From the NCBI GenBank assembly GCA_044221335.1, contig JBGAPI010000010.1:1-64000 (forward strand): DNA of 64,000 nt. Reading direction: 5' to 3'. Positions 1-8,460 of this stretch are shown one piece after another; positions within the stretch are counted from its first letter, which is position 1, and each line of letters opens with the position of its first letter. Position numbers and translations under genes: made by a program. The DNA comes from JBGAPI01 sp044221335 (GTDB taxonomy: Bacteria; Pseudomonadota; Gammaproteobacteria; Xanthomonadales; Ahniellaceae). The notes under the pieces were generated by a model. It saw only the letters and a list, made by a program, of their open reading frames with translations. It searched no databases and was not told the origin of the DNA.

Positions 1-1
1 G

Positions 2-70
2 CTGGCGTACTGGGTGGGAGGCAATCAGCTGCGCGAGGTGATGGCCGCCGGGCGGACGGTGAAGGCCTAG
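2..70 (+). CDS. C-terminal end of an unidentified protein (cut by window edge)
   Basis: The frame starting at base 2 gives 22 codons ending in TAG at 68-70, and 20 of the 22 codons end in G or C, as in neighbouring genes. The tail ends in GRTVKA. Too little is visible to assign a family. A dispersed repeat begins at the base right after the stop. The call rests on codon usage and frame only. Confidence 0.5.
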   Translation: MAYWVGGNQLREVMAAGRTVKA

Positions 71-179
71 CAGGCTGTTGAAAATCCGCCTGCCAGTGCG
101 GGACATCGAGGTCCCGCCGCCGATGCGAGCGCGCAGGCGCATGAGTCGTCGGGAGCGAGTCCGGGCGAGGCCTGCCCTA
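71..179. repeat. Dispersed intergenic palindromic element, copy A
   Basis: This element fills the whole space between two converging stop codons (TAG at 68-70 and the minus-strand TAG at 177-179). It begins CAGGCTGTTGAAAATC and carries a perfect 7-bp stem, GCGGGAC/GTCCCGC, around the six-base loop ATCGAG. A second copy lies at 58855, also directly after a stop codon; it keeps the same stem arms but has a different loop (GTGGCT). No coding potential is evident. Confidence 0.75.
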
Positions 180-844
180 GGTCGAGTGATCGGGTTCCCG
201 GAGCTTCTGGCGAACCTTCCCGGTGACCCGATCCTCGAGTCCCAGCGAAGCGATCTCCACGACCGTCTTCAGCGCGCCGAACAGCAGCAGACCGGGAATT
301 CCGCCGACAAACCAGAAGCCGGAGATCAGCATCAGGTGCATCGGCAGGATGCGCGCATAGGGCGTGATCAGCAGCGCCGCCATGCTGGGCACGCCGGCGC
401 GGTCGCGCCGGACGTATCCGATCCATTGCAGCACTTGCCCGGCCAACAGCGCGAGCAGCGCCGTCAGCGTGGTCCCGCCGCCGCCGAAGCGCGCGGCGAG
501 GATGCCGAGGAAGCCGGCATAGACCAGGTGGAACAGCCCGAAGTGCAAGCCGAACAGCAACGCCATGATCAGCGGAAGCCGCGGCGAAGGCGCGATCGGA
601 ACGCCGTCACCGCGCTTCATGCCTTCGGTATCGTAGCGGCGCAGCAGGAGCAGCCGCGCCATGTGCAGCGCGCCCAGCGCCACGCTCTGCGACCAGTAGG
701 TCCACAGCAGCGCGCCGAGCGGCCAGGCCCCGAGAACGGCCTGCCACAGCACGACGGCGTTGGCCGCGATCACTACCGTCGCAGCCCCCCGATGCTCCCG
801 TCCCGGCCACCACCAGGGCGCGCGGCCCGGGTCGGGAACCGCGC

Positions 845-848
<4 letters not shown>
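177..848 (-). CDS. Integral membrane protein, DUF6498-like
   Basis: The protein has 223 residues from a TTG start at 846-848 that overlaps the TGA of the upstream hutG-like gene. This tight coupling is why that start was chosen; a GTG further in (VIAAN) is the alternative. It has about five or six hydrophobic segments. A YWSQSVALG segment followed by an LHFGLFHLVYAGF segment resembles the DUF6498 family of unknown function. The last two helices are in the second half, followed by a short basic tail (KVRQKLREPDHST). It is the last gene of the HiPIP-hutG operon, so it may be co-expressed with an electron carrier, but no function can be stated. The family call is by pattern recognition. Confidence 0.6.
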
Positions 849-1632
<784 letters not shown>

Positions 1633-1633
<1 letters not shown>

Positions 1634-1971
1634 CAGGCCTTCTTGGCCCAGGCCGCGCACCAGCCCTTCGCGCTGACCGACTTGCCGGCGAACAGCGCAC
1701 AGGCGAGCCAGGCGTCGCCGGCCTTGCCGGCCGCGAGGTTGCAGTTGGCGCAGGTCTGGTCGGGCTTGTGCTGCGGATACTTGGCGGCATCGACCTTGCT
1801 GCCGTCTTCGCGGTATCCCATCGCCGCCGCGGTCGGGTCGACCTCGGTCTGGTGCGGCAGGTCGGAGTTCGCGCGGGCATCGCTTGCGGTCAGGGCCAGG
1901 ACCGGCGCCACCGCGACGGCGGTCGACACGGCCTTGAGGAAATGACGGCGGTTGTTGTTGGCGTCTTGCAT
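1633..1971 (-). CDS. High-potential iron-sulfur protein (HiPIP), Tat-exported
   Basis: The 112-residue precursor starts at ATG 1969-1971, behind a GGGAG ribosome site. The N-terminus carries a twin-arginine motif (RRHFLKAV) and a hydrophobic stretch ending near SDARA, indicating Tat export as a folded [4Fe-4S] protein. Four cysteines in the second half have HiPIP spacing: CANC, then one in WLACALF and one in KGWCAAW. HiPIPs are small periplasmic electron carriers, donating to cytochrome oxidases or photosynthetic reaction centres; here respiration is the likelier role because no photosynthesis genes are seen. It is the first gene of an overlapping operon with the HutG-like and DUF6498-like genes. 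Confidence 0.93.
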
Positions 1972-2190
1972 GAGCAGCTCCCTGGATGGATGGCGAAGGA
2001 TGACGCCGCCGATTTTCGCCGGAATGCGCGTCGCGCGCACCTGCGTCCGGCGTCGACGAGGAATGTCCCAGCGTGACACGCGCTCACGCCGCCCGGGATG
2101 ACCCAGGTCAACCGCCGCCGTCGCCGCGGGTGCGGCAGCGCATCGCGTATAGTCCGGAGTCCGTACGCCCTCGCCCACCGCAGCCGACTC

Positions 2191-2832
2191 GTGAACCTGC
2201 CCTCGCCCTCCGACCCTACCGCCTTCGACGCCGCCGCCCATTCCCTGTGCGAGGCCGGTCGCGACCTGGCCGCGCGCGGCTGGACACCGGCGACCAGCAG
2301 CAATTTCTCGCAGCGGATCGCCGGCAACGAGGCTGCCATCACCATCTCCGGCCGCGACAAGGGTCGGCTCGGGCCCGCCGACATCATGCGCGTCGATCTC
2401 GACGGGAACGCCGTCGGCAGCGACCACCGCCCCAGCGCCGAGACCCTGCTGCATACCGGGCTCTACCGCCGCTTTCCGGAGGTCGGCGCCGTCCTGCACA
2501 CCCACTCGAAGGTGCAGTCGGTCGCCTCGCGGCTGTTCGCCCGCGAGGGGCGCGTCCACCTCGCCGGCTGGGAGCTCTTGAAAGCGTTCCGTGGCATCAC
2601 CACTCACGAGGCCGAACTCGACCTGCCGGTGTTCGCCAACCAGCAGCACATGCCGACGCTGGCGCGCGAGGTCGAGGCCTGGCTCGACCGCGGCGGCCCG
2701 GCCTTCGGCTATCTCATCGAGGGCCACGGCCTGTACGCCTGGGGCCGCGACATGGCCGAGTGCCGGCGCCACCTGGAAGCCTTCGAATTTCTGCTCGACT
2801 GCGAACTGACCCTGAGGAGCCTCGCCCGATGA
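2191..2832 (+). CDS. mtnB: Methylthioribulose-1-phosphate dehydratase
   Basis: The 213-residue class II aldolase-family enzyme converts 5-methylthioribulose-1-phosphate to the diketo intermediate of the methionine salvage pathway. The metal-binding HTHSK block near residue 108 and the later EGHGLYAWG block are both present, as is the substrate-loop motif TSSNFSQR near the N-terminus. GTG at 2191 was chosen because homologous sequence begins there. The upstream in-frame stretch is Arg-rich and contains a plausible extended -10 (TATAGT, 2148-2153). Its stop overlaps the mtnD start as ATGA, the first of the tight mtnB-mtnD-mtnC junctions. Confidence 0.93.
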   Translation: MNLPSPSDPTAFDAAAHSLCEAGRDLAARGWTPATSSNFSQRIAGNEAAITISGRDKGRLGPADIMRVDLDGNAVGSDHRPSAETLLHTGLYRRFPEVGAVLHTHSKVQSVASRLFAREGRVHLAGWELLKAFRGITTHEAELDLPVFANQQHMPTLAREVEAWLDRGGPAFGYLIEGHGLYAWGRDMAECRRHLEAFEFLLDCELTLRSLAR

Positions 2833-3374
2833 GCCGACTGCGCATCTATCCGGATCACGACGCCACGGCGATCGCGTTCGAGAGCGAGGAGCACGACCAC
2901 ATCGCGCGCCGACTGGACGCCGTCGGCGTCCGCTTCGAGCGCTGGGAAACCACGTCGAGCATCGTCCCCGGCGATCCGCCGGAAAAGGTGATCGCCGCCT
3001 ACCAGCCCGACATCGACCGCCTGATGGCGGAGAAGGGCTACCGCGCGGTCGACGTCGTCAGCATGCATCCCGAGCATCCGCAGAAGGGCGAATTGCGCCG
3101 GAAGTTCCTCGATGAGCACACCCACAGCGAGGACGAGGTGCGCTTCTTCGTCGCCGGCCAGGGTCTGTTCTCGCTGCACATCGGCGGCAAGGTCTACGAA
3201 GTGCTGTGCACGCAGGGCGACCTGATCGGCGTGCCGGACAACACCCGCCACTGGTTCGACATGGGACCGGCACCGAGCTTCGTCGCGGTGCGGCTGTTCA
3301 GCAATCCCGCGGGCTGGGTGGCGAACTACTCCGGCGACGACATCGCGACGCGCTTCCCGCGGCTGGCGGCATAG
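2829..3374 (+). CDS. mtnD: Acireductone dioxygenase (1,2-dihydroxy-3-keto-5-methylthiopentene dioxygenase)
   Basis: The 181-residue cupin enzyme oxidises the acireductone of methionine salvage. With Fe2+ it gives the 2-keto acid precursor of methionine plus formate; with Ni2+ it gives an off-pathway product. The metal ligands are visible as the EHTHSEDE block (two His and one Glu) near residue 96 and the later His in NTRHWFDMG. The length matches the family. The start at 2829 overlaps the mtnB stop (ATGA). mtnC follows five bases after the TAG, so the three genes form one transcription unit. Confidence 0.95.
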   Translation: MSRLRIYPDHDATAIAFESEEHDHIARRLDAVGVRFERWETTSSIVPGDPPEKVIAAYQPDIDRLMAEKGYRAVDVVSMHPEHPQKGELRRKFLDEHTHSEDEVRFFVAGQGLFSLHIGGKVYEVLCTQGDLIGVPDNTRHWFDMGPAPSFVAVRLFSNPAGWVANYSGDDIATRFPRLAA

Positions 3375-3379
3375 TCGCG

Positions 3380-4063
3380 ATGGCCATCCAGGTCATCCTC
3401 ACCGACATCGAAGGCACGACGAGCTCGATCTCGTTCGTCCACGACGTGCTGTTCCCCTATGCGGCGAAGCACCTGCCGGACTTCGTCCGTCGGCATCGCT
3501 CCGAAGCCGCGGTCGCCGCGGCGCTCGCCGCCACCTGCCGCGACGCGGGGCTCGCCGACGGCGACGTCGAGGGCGCGATCCGCACGCTGCTCGCCTGGAT
3601 CGCCGAGGACCGCAAGGCCACGCCGCTGAAGGATCTTCAGGGCCTGGTCTGGAAGGACGGCTACGCGAGCGGCGCCTACCGTGCCCACGTCTATCCCGAG
3701 GTCTCCGCCCGCCTAGCCGGCTGGCGCGCCCTGGGACTGAAGCTCTACGTCTATTCCTCCGGCTCGATCGCCGCCCAGAAGCTGCTGTTCGGCCACAGCG
3801 AGGCCGGCGACCTCACGCCGCTGTTCTCCGGCTACTTCGACACCACCAGCGGCGGCAAGCGCGAGGCGCAGTCCTACCGGAACATCACGGCGGCCATCGG
3901 CGTCGCGGCCCCCGAGATCCTGTTCCTGTCCGACATCGAGGCCGAGCTCGACGCGGCCCGTGCGGCAGGGATGAAGACGACCTGGCTGCGGCGGGACCTG
4001 TCGACGCTGCCGGAATCGTCGAGCCATCCGGTCGCGCTCAACTTCGACCAGATCGACACGTAG
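3380..4063 (+). CDS. mtnC: Enolase-phosphatase E1
   Basis: The 227-residue HAD-superfamily enzyme performs two consecutive steps of methionine salvage: enolisation and dephosphorylation of the diketo phosphate, producing acireductone for MtnD. HAD motif I is present in the E1-specific form LTDIEGTTSS. Motif II appears as YVYSSGSI, the catalytic Lys lies in GGKREAQSY, and the last motif is FLSDIEAELDAA. It starts at ATG 3380, five bases after mtnD. mtnA, the kinase or phosphorylase steps and the final transaminase are not in this window and must lie elsewhere if the pathway is complete. Confidence 0.95.
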   Translation: MAIQVILTDIEGTTSSISFVHDVLFPYAAKHLPDFVRRHRSEAAVAAALAATCRDAGLADGDVEGAIRTLLAWIAEDRKATPLKDLQGLVWKDGYASGAYRAHVYPEVSARLAGWRALGLKLYVYSSGSIAAQKLLFGHSEAGDLTPLFSGYFDTTSGGKREAQSYRNITAAIGVAAPEILFLSDIEAELDAARAAGMKTTWLRRDLSTLPESSSHPVALNFDQIDT

Positions 4064-4158
4064 TCGGAGGGAGTCCGGCCTCGGCATTCGATCGGCGTGA
4101 CGTCATCGCGGCCGCGATGCGGCGGTCGCGTCGATGCGCACGCTGCGGCGCTGCGGTG

Positions 4159-4611
4159 CTAGGGCTGTTCGACGCGTGCTCGCCGTCGCTCGCGCGCATC
4201 CGCCACCGCATCGGGACACGCGTCGCCGACCCGCACCAGGTCGGACAGCCCGTCGAGCCGTCCGTCGGACACGCGGCCCTGCGACACCATGACGGAACAG
4301 CCTTCATGCAGCACTCGTTCGTAACGCCGCACCGGCTTTCCGGTATCGAGCGGATACAGCGCGACCACTCGCCCGTCGCGTTGCCAGCGGCCGAGTTCGG
4401 GCGGCCTCGGCATGCACACGTCGCACCATTGATGGCGCCGGTAGGTCCCGGCGTCGTCGAGCGTCACGGTCTCCCCGGAGAGGAATCCGCCGCGCCATGA
4501 GCTCCCGCTGACTTCGAGGTCGGCGGGCCGAGCCAGCAGCAGTGCCGGAAGGAGCAACAGCGGCAGCGCGATGGCGCTGGCGGCGACGGTGAAGAAGCGC
4601 GGCTCATGCAC
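4159..4611 (-). CDS. Hypothetical membrane-anchored or secreted protein
   Basis: The 150-residue protein starts at GTG 4609-4611, seven bases after a strong GGAGGG ribosome site; an ATG at 4638 would lack one. A hydrophobic segment (ASAIALPLLLLPALLL) follows the start immediately and could be a signal peptide or anchor. The rest is soluble, with four cysteines (WCDVCMP, HEGC, DACP) that could form disulfides outside the cytoplasm. I do not recognise a family. It lies downstream of the GGDEF-EAL gene in the same direction. Confidence 0.6.
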   Translation of the reverse strand: MHEPRFFTVAASAIALPLLLLPALLLARPADLEVSGSSWRGGFLSGETVTLDDAGTYRRHQWCDVCMPRPPELGRWQRDGRVVALYPLDTGKPVRRYERVLHEGCSVMVSQGRVSDGRLDGLSDLVRVGDACPDAVADARERRRARVEQP

Positions 4612-4692
4612 GACGACACCCTCCGGTGACGAGGTCATTCCAGCATGGTCAAGACCGACGCGCGATCGAGCACGACGGGGCGGCGCTCGTCG

Positions 4693-7600
4693 TCACGGAT
4701 TCCGCGCAGCGGACTCCGCCCGGATCGCATGCAGCACCTCGTCCAGCGGCTGCGGATGGCTGAACAGGAAGCCCTGGCCCATCTCGCAGCCGAGTTCGAG
4801 CAGCGCATCGCGCTGCTCGGTGGTCTCGATGCCTTCCGCGATGACTTCCATGCCGAGCGACGCGGCGAGCGCACGGATCGCGCGGACGACCGCGGCCGAA
4901 CCGCCGGACTCGCCGGGACGCAGGTCGGCGACGAAGGAGCGGTCGATCTTCAGCGCCGACAGCGGGAAACGGTGCAGGTAGGACAGCGAGGAATAGCCGG
5001 TGCCGAAGTCGTCGACCTGCGCGACCACGCCGTCGAAGCGCAGTTTCTCCAGCGTGCGGCGGATCTGCTCCGGATTCTCCAGCAGCGTACCCTCGGTGAC
5101 TTCCAGCCGCAGGAACCGCGAGTCGATGCCGCAGCGCTCGACCATGCCGAGGATCTGCTCGGGGAAGGTCTCCAGCCGGAAGTGCCGTGCGGAGACGTTG
5201 ATGCAGACGTAGGCACCGGACTCGACCAGCGGCCCCATCCGCTTGCAGGTCGCCTCGAACATCTGCCAGTCGATCGGCTCGATGCTGCCGCTGTCCTCGG
5301 CGACCGCGAGGAAATCGCCCGGCAGCAGCAGGCCGCGCTCCGGATGGCGCCAGCGCAGCAGGGCCTCGTAGCCGGTGACCCGGGCGTCGCGCAGCCGGAC
5401 GATCGACTGGAAATGCGGCTCGAACTCGTTGCGCACGATCGCGCGGCGGAGGTCGCCCTCCATGTCGAGCAGCTTCAGCGCCTCGCGGTGCAGGGTCTCG
5501 TCGAACATCTCGTAGCGCTGGCGGCCGCGCGCCTTGGCGCGGTACATCGCGACGTCGGCGTCGCGCAGCAGCTCCTCGGCGCGCTCGTAGCGCGGCGCCG
5601 ACAGCGCGATGCCGATGCTCGCCGAGCTGAACAGCTCCTTGCCTTCGATCCGCATCGGCTCGGTCAGCGAGGCGATCACCCGCTCGGCGACCTGGCAGGC
5701 GTCGTTCGGCTCGTGGATGTCCTCCAGCAGCAGCGCGAACTCGTCGCCGCCGAGCCGCGCGACCGTGTCCTGCGCGCGCAGGCACGCGGCGATCCGGCGG
5801 CTCGCCTCCTTCAGCATCAGGTCGCCGAACAGGTGTCCGACCGAGTCGTTGACCACCTTGAAGCGGTCGAGGTCGAGGAACAGCACCGCGAACTGCTGCT
5901 CCGGATCCCGGCGGTAGCGGGACAGCGCATGACCGAGGCGATCGAGCAGGCGCACCCGGTTCGGCAGGCCGGTCAGCGAGTCGTGCAGCGCCTGGTACTT
6001 CAGCCGCTCCTCGACCCGTTCGCGCTCGCCGATCTGGTCGAGCAGGTCGCGGTTGGCCTGTGCCAGCTCGTGCGTGCGGGCGGCGACCCGGTCCTCGAGG
6101 TCGGCGTAGGCGGCGCGCAGCGAGTCCTGGGTGCGCTTGCGCTGCAGCGCGGTGGCGATGTGGTAGGAGACGAAGGTGAGCAGGTCCTGGTCTCGCTCCG
6201 AGTACATCACCTCGGGCGTGTAGCTCTGGGCGGCCAGCACGCCGACGACGCGGTCGTCGAGCACCAGCGGCACGCCGAGCCAGCACACCGATTTCGAGCC
6301 GATGCTGACGACCTCCCCGACCGAGTTCAGGTGATCGATCTCGGCACGCTTCGCGAGCAGCGCCTTGCCGGTGCGCAGCACGTAGTCGGTGAGGCCGCGG
6401 CCGATCCGGCGCGGCGCGAACATGCCCTGCGGGTCGCGCTCGTCGGAGGCGTAGGGGTAGTAGACCTCGCGACCGTCGTCCGAGACCAGGGCGATGAAGA
6501 AGTTCTTGGCGTAGATCAGGTCACCGACGATGCCGTGCACCGCGGCGTAGAACTGCTCGATGGTGTCGGCGTTGTTGGCGACCTCGGCGATCCGGAACAG
6601 CGCCGCCTGCAGGCGCTCGCTGCGCTGGGTCTCGGCGACCTGCGCTTCCAGCGCGCGGTTCACGTCGGCCAGTTCGGCGGTCCTGAGGATCACCCGCGCC
6701 TCGAGCTCCTCCTGCGCCTGCTTGCGCTGCAGCGCGGTCAGGATGTGCTGGGCGACGTAGGACAGCAGGGCCTGGTCCTGGTCGGTGAAGCGGGTCGACG
6801 GGTCGTAGCTCTGCACCACCACGCCGCCGTGGACGATGCCGCCGGCCAGCATCGGCACGCCGAGCCAGTCCGCGGCGGCCGGTCCGAAGCGGTCGACCGT
6901 ATCGTCGCCGATGCCGAGCGCGTCGCGCAGCAGCCGCGAGGGCCCCATCAGCGCCTTGCCGCTCCGGACCATCGCCAGCGTCAGGCTGCTCTCGAGCTCG
7001 TCGTAGGGGATCAGCTGGTCGGGATCGGGCCGCGCCGTGTCGACGATGTCGACGAAGTACACGAAGCGCAGCGCATCCTGCTGGCGGTCGCGCAGCACGA
7101 TGTAGAAGTTCTCCGCGTACATCAGCCGGCCGACGATCTCGTGCACGCCGCGCAGCATGTCGGGCATGTCGAGATCGGAACTCGCGAGATCCGCGATCGC
7201 GTACAGCGCGCGCTGCAGCCGCTCGGCGGCCTCGAGGCGCTCGACGGTCAGCGACAGGCGCTCGGTCTCGAGGGCGGACTGCGAACGCGCCGACACCATC
7301 TCGACGAAGCTGTCCCACTGGCTGCGAACCTCGACGCTCTCCCGGGTCTCGGCCGAACACTCGACCAGCAGCACCGCACGCGCGGTCGCCGTCGGCCCAC
7401 CCAGCGGCAGCGCCACCCGCACCGCACTGCCATCCTCGGTCGGCACCTCGAGCGGCGTGCTGCTCGCCAGCGCCTGGCTCACCAGCAGGTTCTCGGAGGA
7501 CGACAGCAGGCGCTCGGGCTCGGTGCGGCGCGCGAGGCGGCCGTCGGCGACGGTGCCGGCCGACCACACCAGGGTGGCCGCGCGGCAGTGCAGGTCGGAG

Positions 7601-7740
7601 ATCGCGAAACTGGTCGCCACGCTCGCAATGTCGCGGATCGTGCGTGCGCGAAGGAGCGGCAGCGTCAACGCCCCGAGCCGATCGACGCGCTCGGTGACAT
7701 TGCGCTCATCGGTACCCCGTGCACGCCACGCTTGATTCAT
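4693..7740 (-). CDS. Multi-GAF diguanylate cyclase/phosphodiesterase (GAF-GAF-GAF-GGDEF-EAL)
   Basis: The 1015-residue cytoplasmic protein has a divergent GAF-like region (about 30-165), two clearer GAF domains (about 185-340 and 380-535) joined by coiled coils, a GGDEF domain (about 585-745) and an EAL domain (about 755-1010). The cyclase site is canonical (RLGGDEF, near residue 660), with an inhibitory RxxD site (RAQD) five residues before it. The EAL domain keeps YEALLRW, NVSARHF, the Glu in EVTE, DDFGTGYSSL, the Lys in LKIDRSF and EGIET. It can therefore both make and break c-di-GMP in principle. No transmembrane segment is seen, so the GAF domains presumably read a cytoplasmic ligand. 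A tight hairpin lies 20-42 bases upstream of the ATG. Confidence 0.93.
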   Translation of the reverse strand: MNQAWRARGTDERNVTERVDRLGALTLPLLRARTIRDIASVATSFAISDLHCRAATLVWSAGTVADGRLARRTEPERLLSSSENLLVSQALASSTPLEVPTEDGSAVRVALPLGGPTATARAVLLVECSAETRESVEVRSQWDSFVEMVSARSQSALETERLSLTVERLEAAERLQRALYAIADLASSDLDMPDMLRGVHEIVGRLMYAENFYIVLRDRQQDALRFVYFVDIVDTARPDPDQLIPYDELESSLTLAMVRSGKALMGPSRLLRDALGIGDDTVDRFGPAAADWLGVPMLAGGIVHGGVVVQSYDPSTRFTDQDQALLSYVAQHILTALQRKQAQEELEARVILRTAELADVNRALEAQVAETQRSERLQAALFRIAEVANNADTIEQFYAAVHGIVGDLIYAKNFFIALVSDDGREVYYPYASDERDPQGMFAPRRIGRGLTDYVLRTGKALLAKRAEIDHLNSVGEVVSIGSKSVCWLGVPLVLDDRVVGVLAAQSYTPEVMYSERDQDLLTFVSYHIATALQRKRTQDSLRAAYADLEDRVAARTHELAQANRDLLDQIGERERVEERLKYQALHDSLTGLPNRVRLLDRLGHALSRYRRDPEQQFAVLFLDLDRFKVVNDSVGHLFGDLMLKEASRRIAACLRAQDTVARLGGDEFALLLEDIHEPNDACQVAERVIASLTEPMRIEGKELFSSASIGIALSAPRYERAEELLRDADVAMYRAKARGRQRYEMFDETLHREALKLLDMEGDLRRAIVRNEFEPHFQSIVRLRDARVTGYEALLRWRHPERGLLLPGDFLAVAEDSGSIEPIDWQMFEATCKRMGPLVESGAYVCINVSARHFRLETFPEQILGMVERCGIDSRFLRLEVTEGTLLENPEQIRRTLEKLRFDGVVAQVDDFGTGYSSLSYLHRFPLSALKIDRSFVADLRPGESGGSAAVVRAIRALAASLGMEVIAEGIETTEQRDALLELGCEMGQGFLFSHPQPLDEVLHAIRAESAARNP

Positions 7741-7759
7741 GAACGCCAGTCTACAGGCC

Positions 7760-7782
7760 GCTGCCGGGCTTCGCCCGGCAGC
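7760..7782. repeat. Perfect hairpin in the GGDEF-EAL gene leader
   Basis: The arm GCTGCCGGGC, a three-base loop and its exact complement sit 20-42 bases upstream of the minus-strand start at 7740. An A-rich run (AATAAAAAAA) lies on the plus-strand side. On neither strand does a T-run follow the stem, so it is not a standard terminator. On the minus strand the stem would lie in the mRNA leader next to the start and could affect translation. That role is an inference. Confidence 0.45.
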
Positions 7783-7908
7783 GCAATAAAAAAACCCAAT
7801 TCGAACCTTGCCCCGTTAAATAACCCCGAGAGACGGCAGAGGCCGTCCCGCGAACCGACGTCGCGCTTCATTGAACCGCGACGGAACGCCGCGGTTTATG
7901 CTTCCGGG

Positions 7909-8460
7909 ATGAGCCCGGACGCCAGCGACGAGGATTTGATGATGGCCTACGGCCGGGGCGATGCGGTGGCATTCGAGACGCTGTACCAGCGTCATCGGGG
8001 TCCGCTGTTCCGCTTCTTCGCCGGGGCGGCACCCAGCCGGGCGGAGGCCGAGGACCTGTTCCAGGAGTGCTGGGGACGGGTGATTTCGGCGCGTGAACGC
8101 TACCGGCCGGAAGCCAAGTTCAGCACCTGGATGCTGCAGATCGCCCACAACCTCCTTACCGACCGCTACCGCCGGCAGAAGCCGGTCGTCGGCGGCGAGG
8201 ACGGCGAGGCCCTGCTGGCCGCGGTCGAGTCGGCGCCGCAGGAACGACCGGACCGCCGGCTCTCCGAATTCGAACAGGCGCGCGCGCTGCGGAAAGCGCT
8301 CGCCGCGCTGCCGGACGACCAGCGCGAGGCTTTCCTGCTGCGTGCCGAGCACGGCATGGGCATCGAGGAGATCGCCGAGGCGACCGGCGTCGGCCGCGAG
8401 ACGGCCAAGTCGCGGCTGCGCTACGCCATGTCCAAGCTGAAAGAGTGGGTGACGCCGTGA
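7909..8460 (+). CDS. ECF-type RNA polymerase sigma factor
   Basis: The 183-residue protein has region 2 at about residues 20-85 (FETLYQRHRGPLFRF, AEDLFQECW, FSTWMLQIAHNLLTDRYRR) and region 4 at about 120-180 (LPDDQREAFLLR, GIEEIAEATGVGRETAKSRLRYA). This is the standard two-domain ECF layout. The start at ATG 7909 follows a possible promoter (TTGAAC at 7871, weak -10 near 7894) so closely that the leader would be only a few bases. The gene overlaps the following putative anti-sigma gene as GTGA, the usual arrangement of a sigma factor with its regulator. The regulon is unknown. Confidence 0.93.
   Translation: MSPDASDEDLMMAYGRGDAVAFETLYQRHRGPLFRFFAGAAPSRAEAEDLFQECWGRVISARERYRPEAKFSTWMLQIAHNLLTDRYRRQKPVVGGEDGEALLAAVESAPQERPDRRLSEFEQARALRKALAALPDDQREAFLLRAEHGMGIEEIAEATGVGRETAKSRLRYAMSKLKEWVTP

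Noticed and set aside
7760..7795. Rho-independent terminator at the hairpin before the A-run
   Set aside because: The A-run follows the stem on the plus strand and the T-run precedes it on the minus strand, so neither transcript would have a stem followed by U residues.
4645..7908. Long plus-strand open frame antisense to the GGDEF-EAL gene and continuing into the sigma gene
   Set aside because: It exists because high-GC codons on one strand leave few stops on the other. Its translation is Arg/Gln/Ala-rich without domains, while the minus strand encodes clear GAF, GGDEF and EAL motifs. Only the part from 7909 is a gene.
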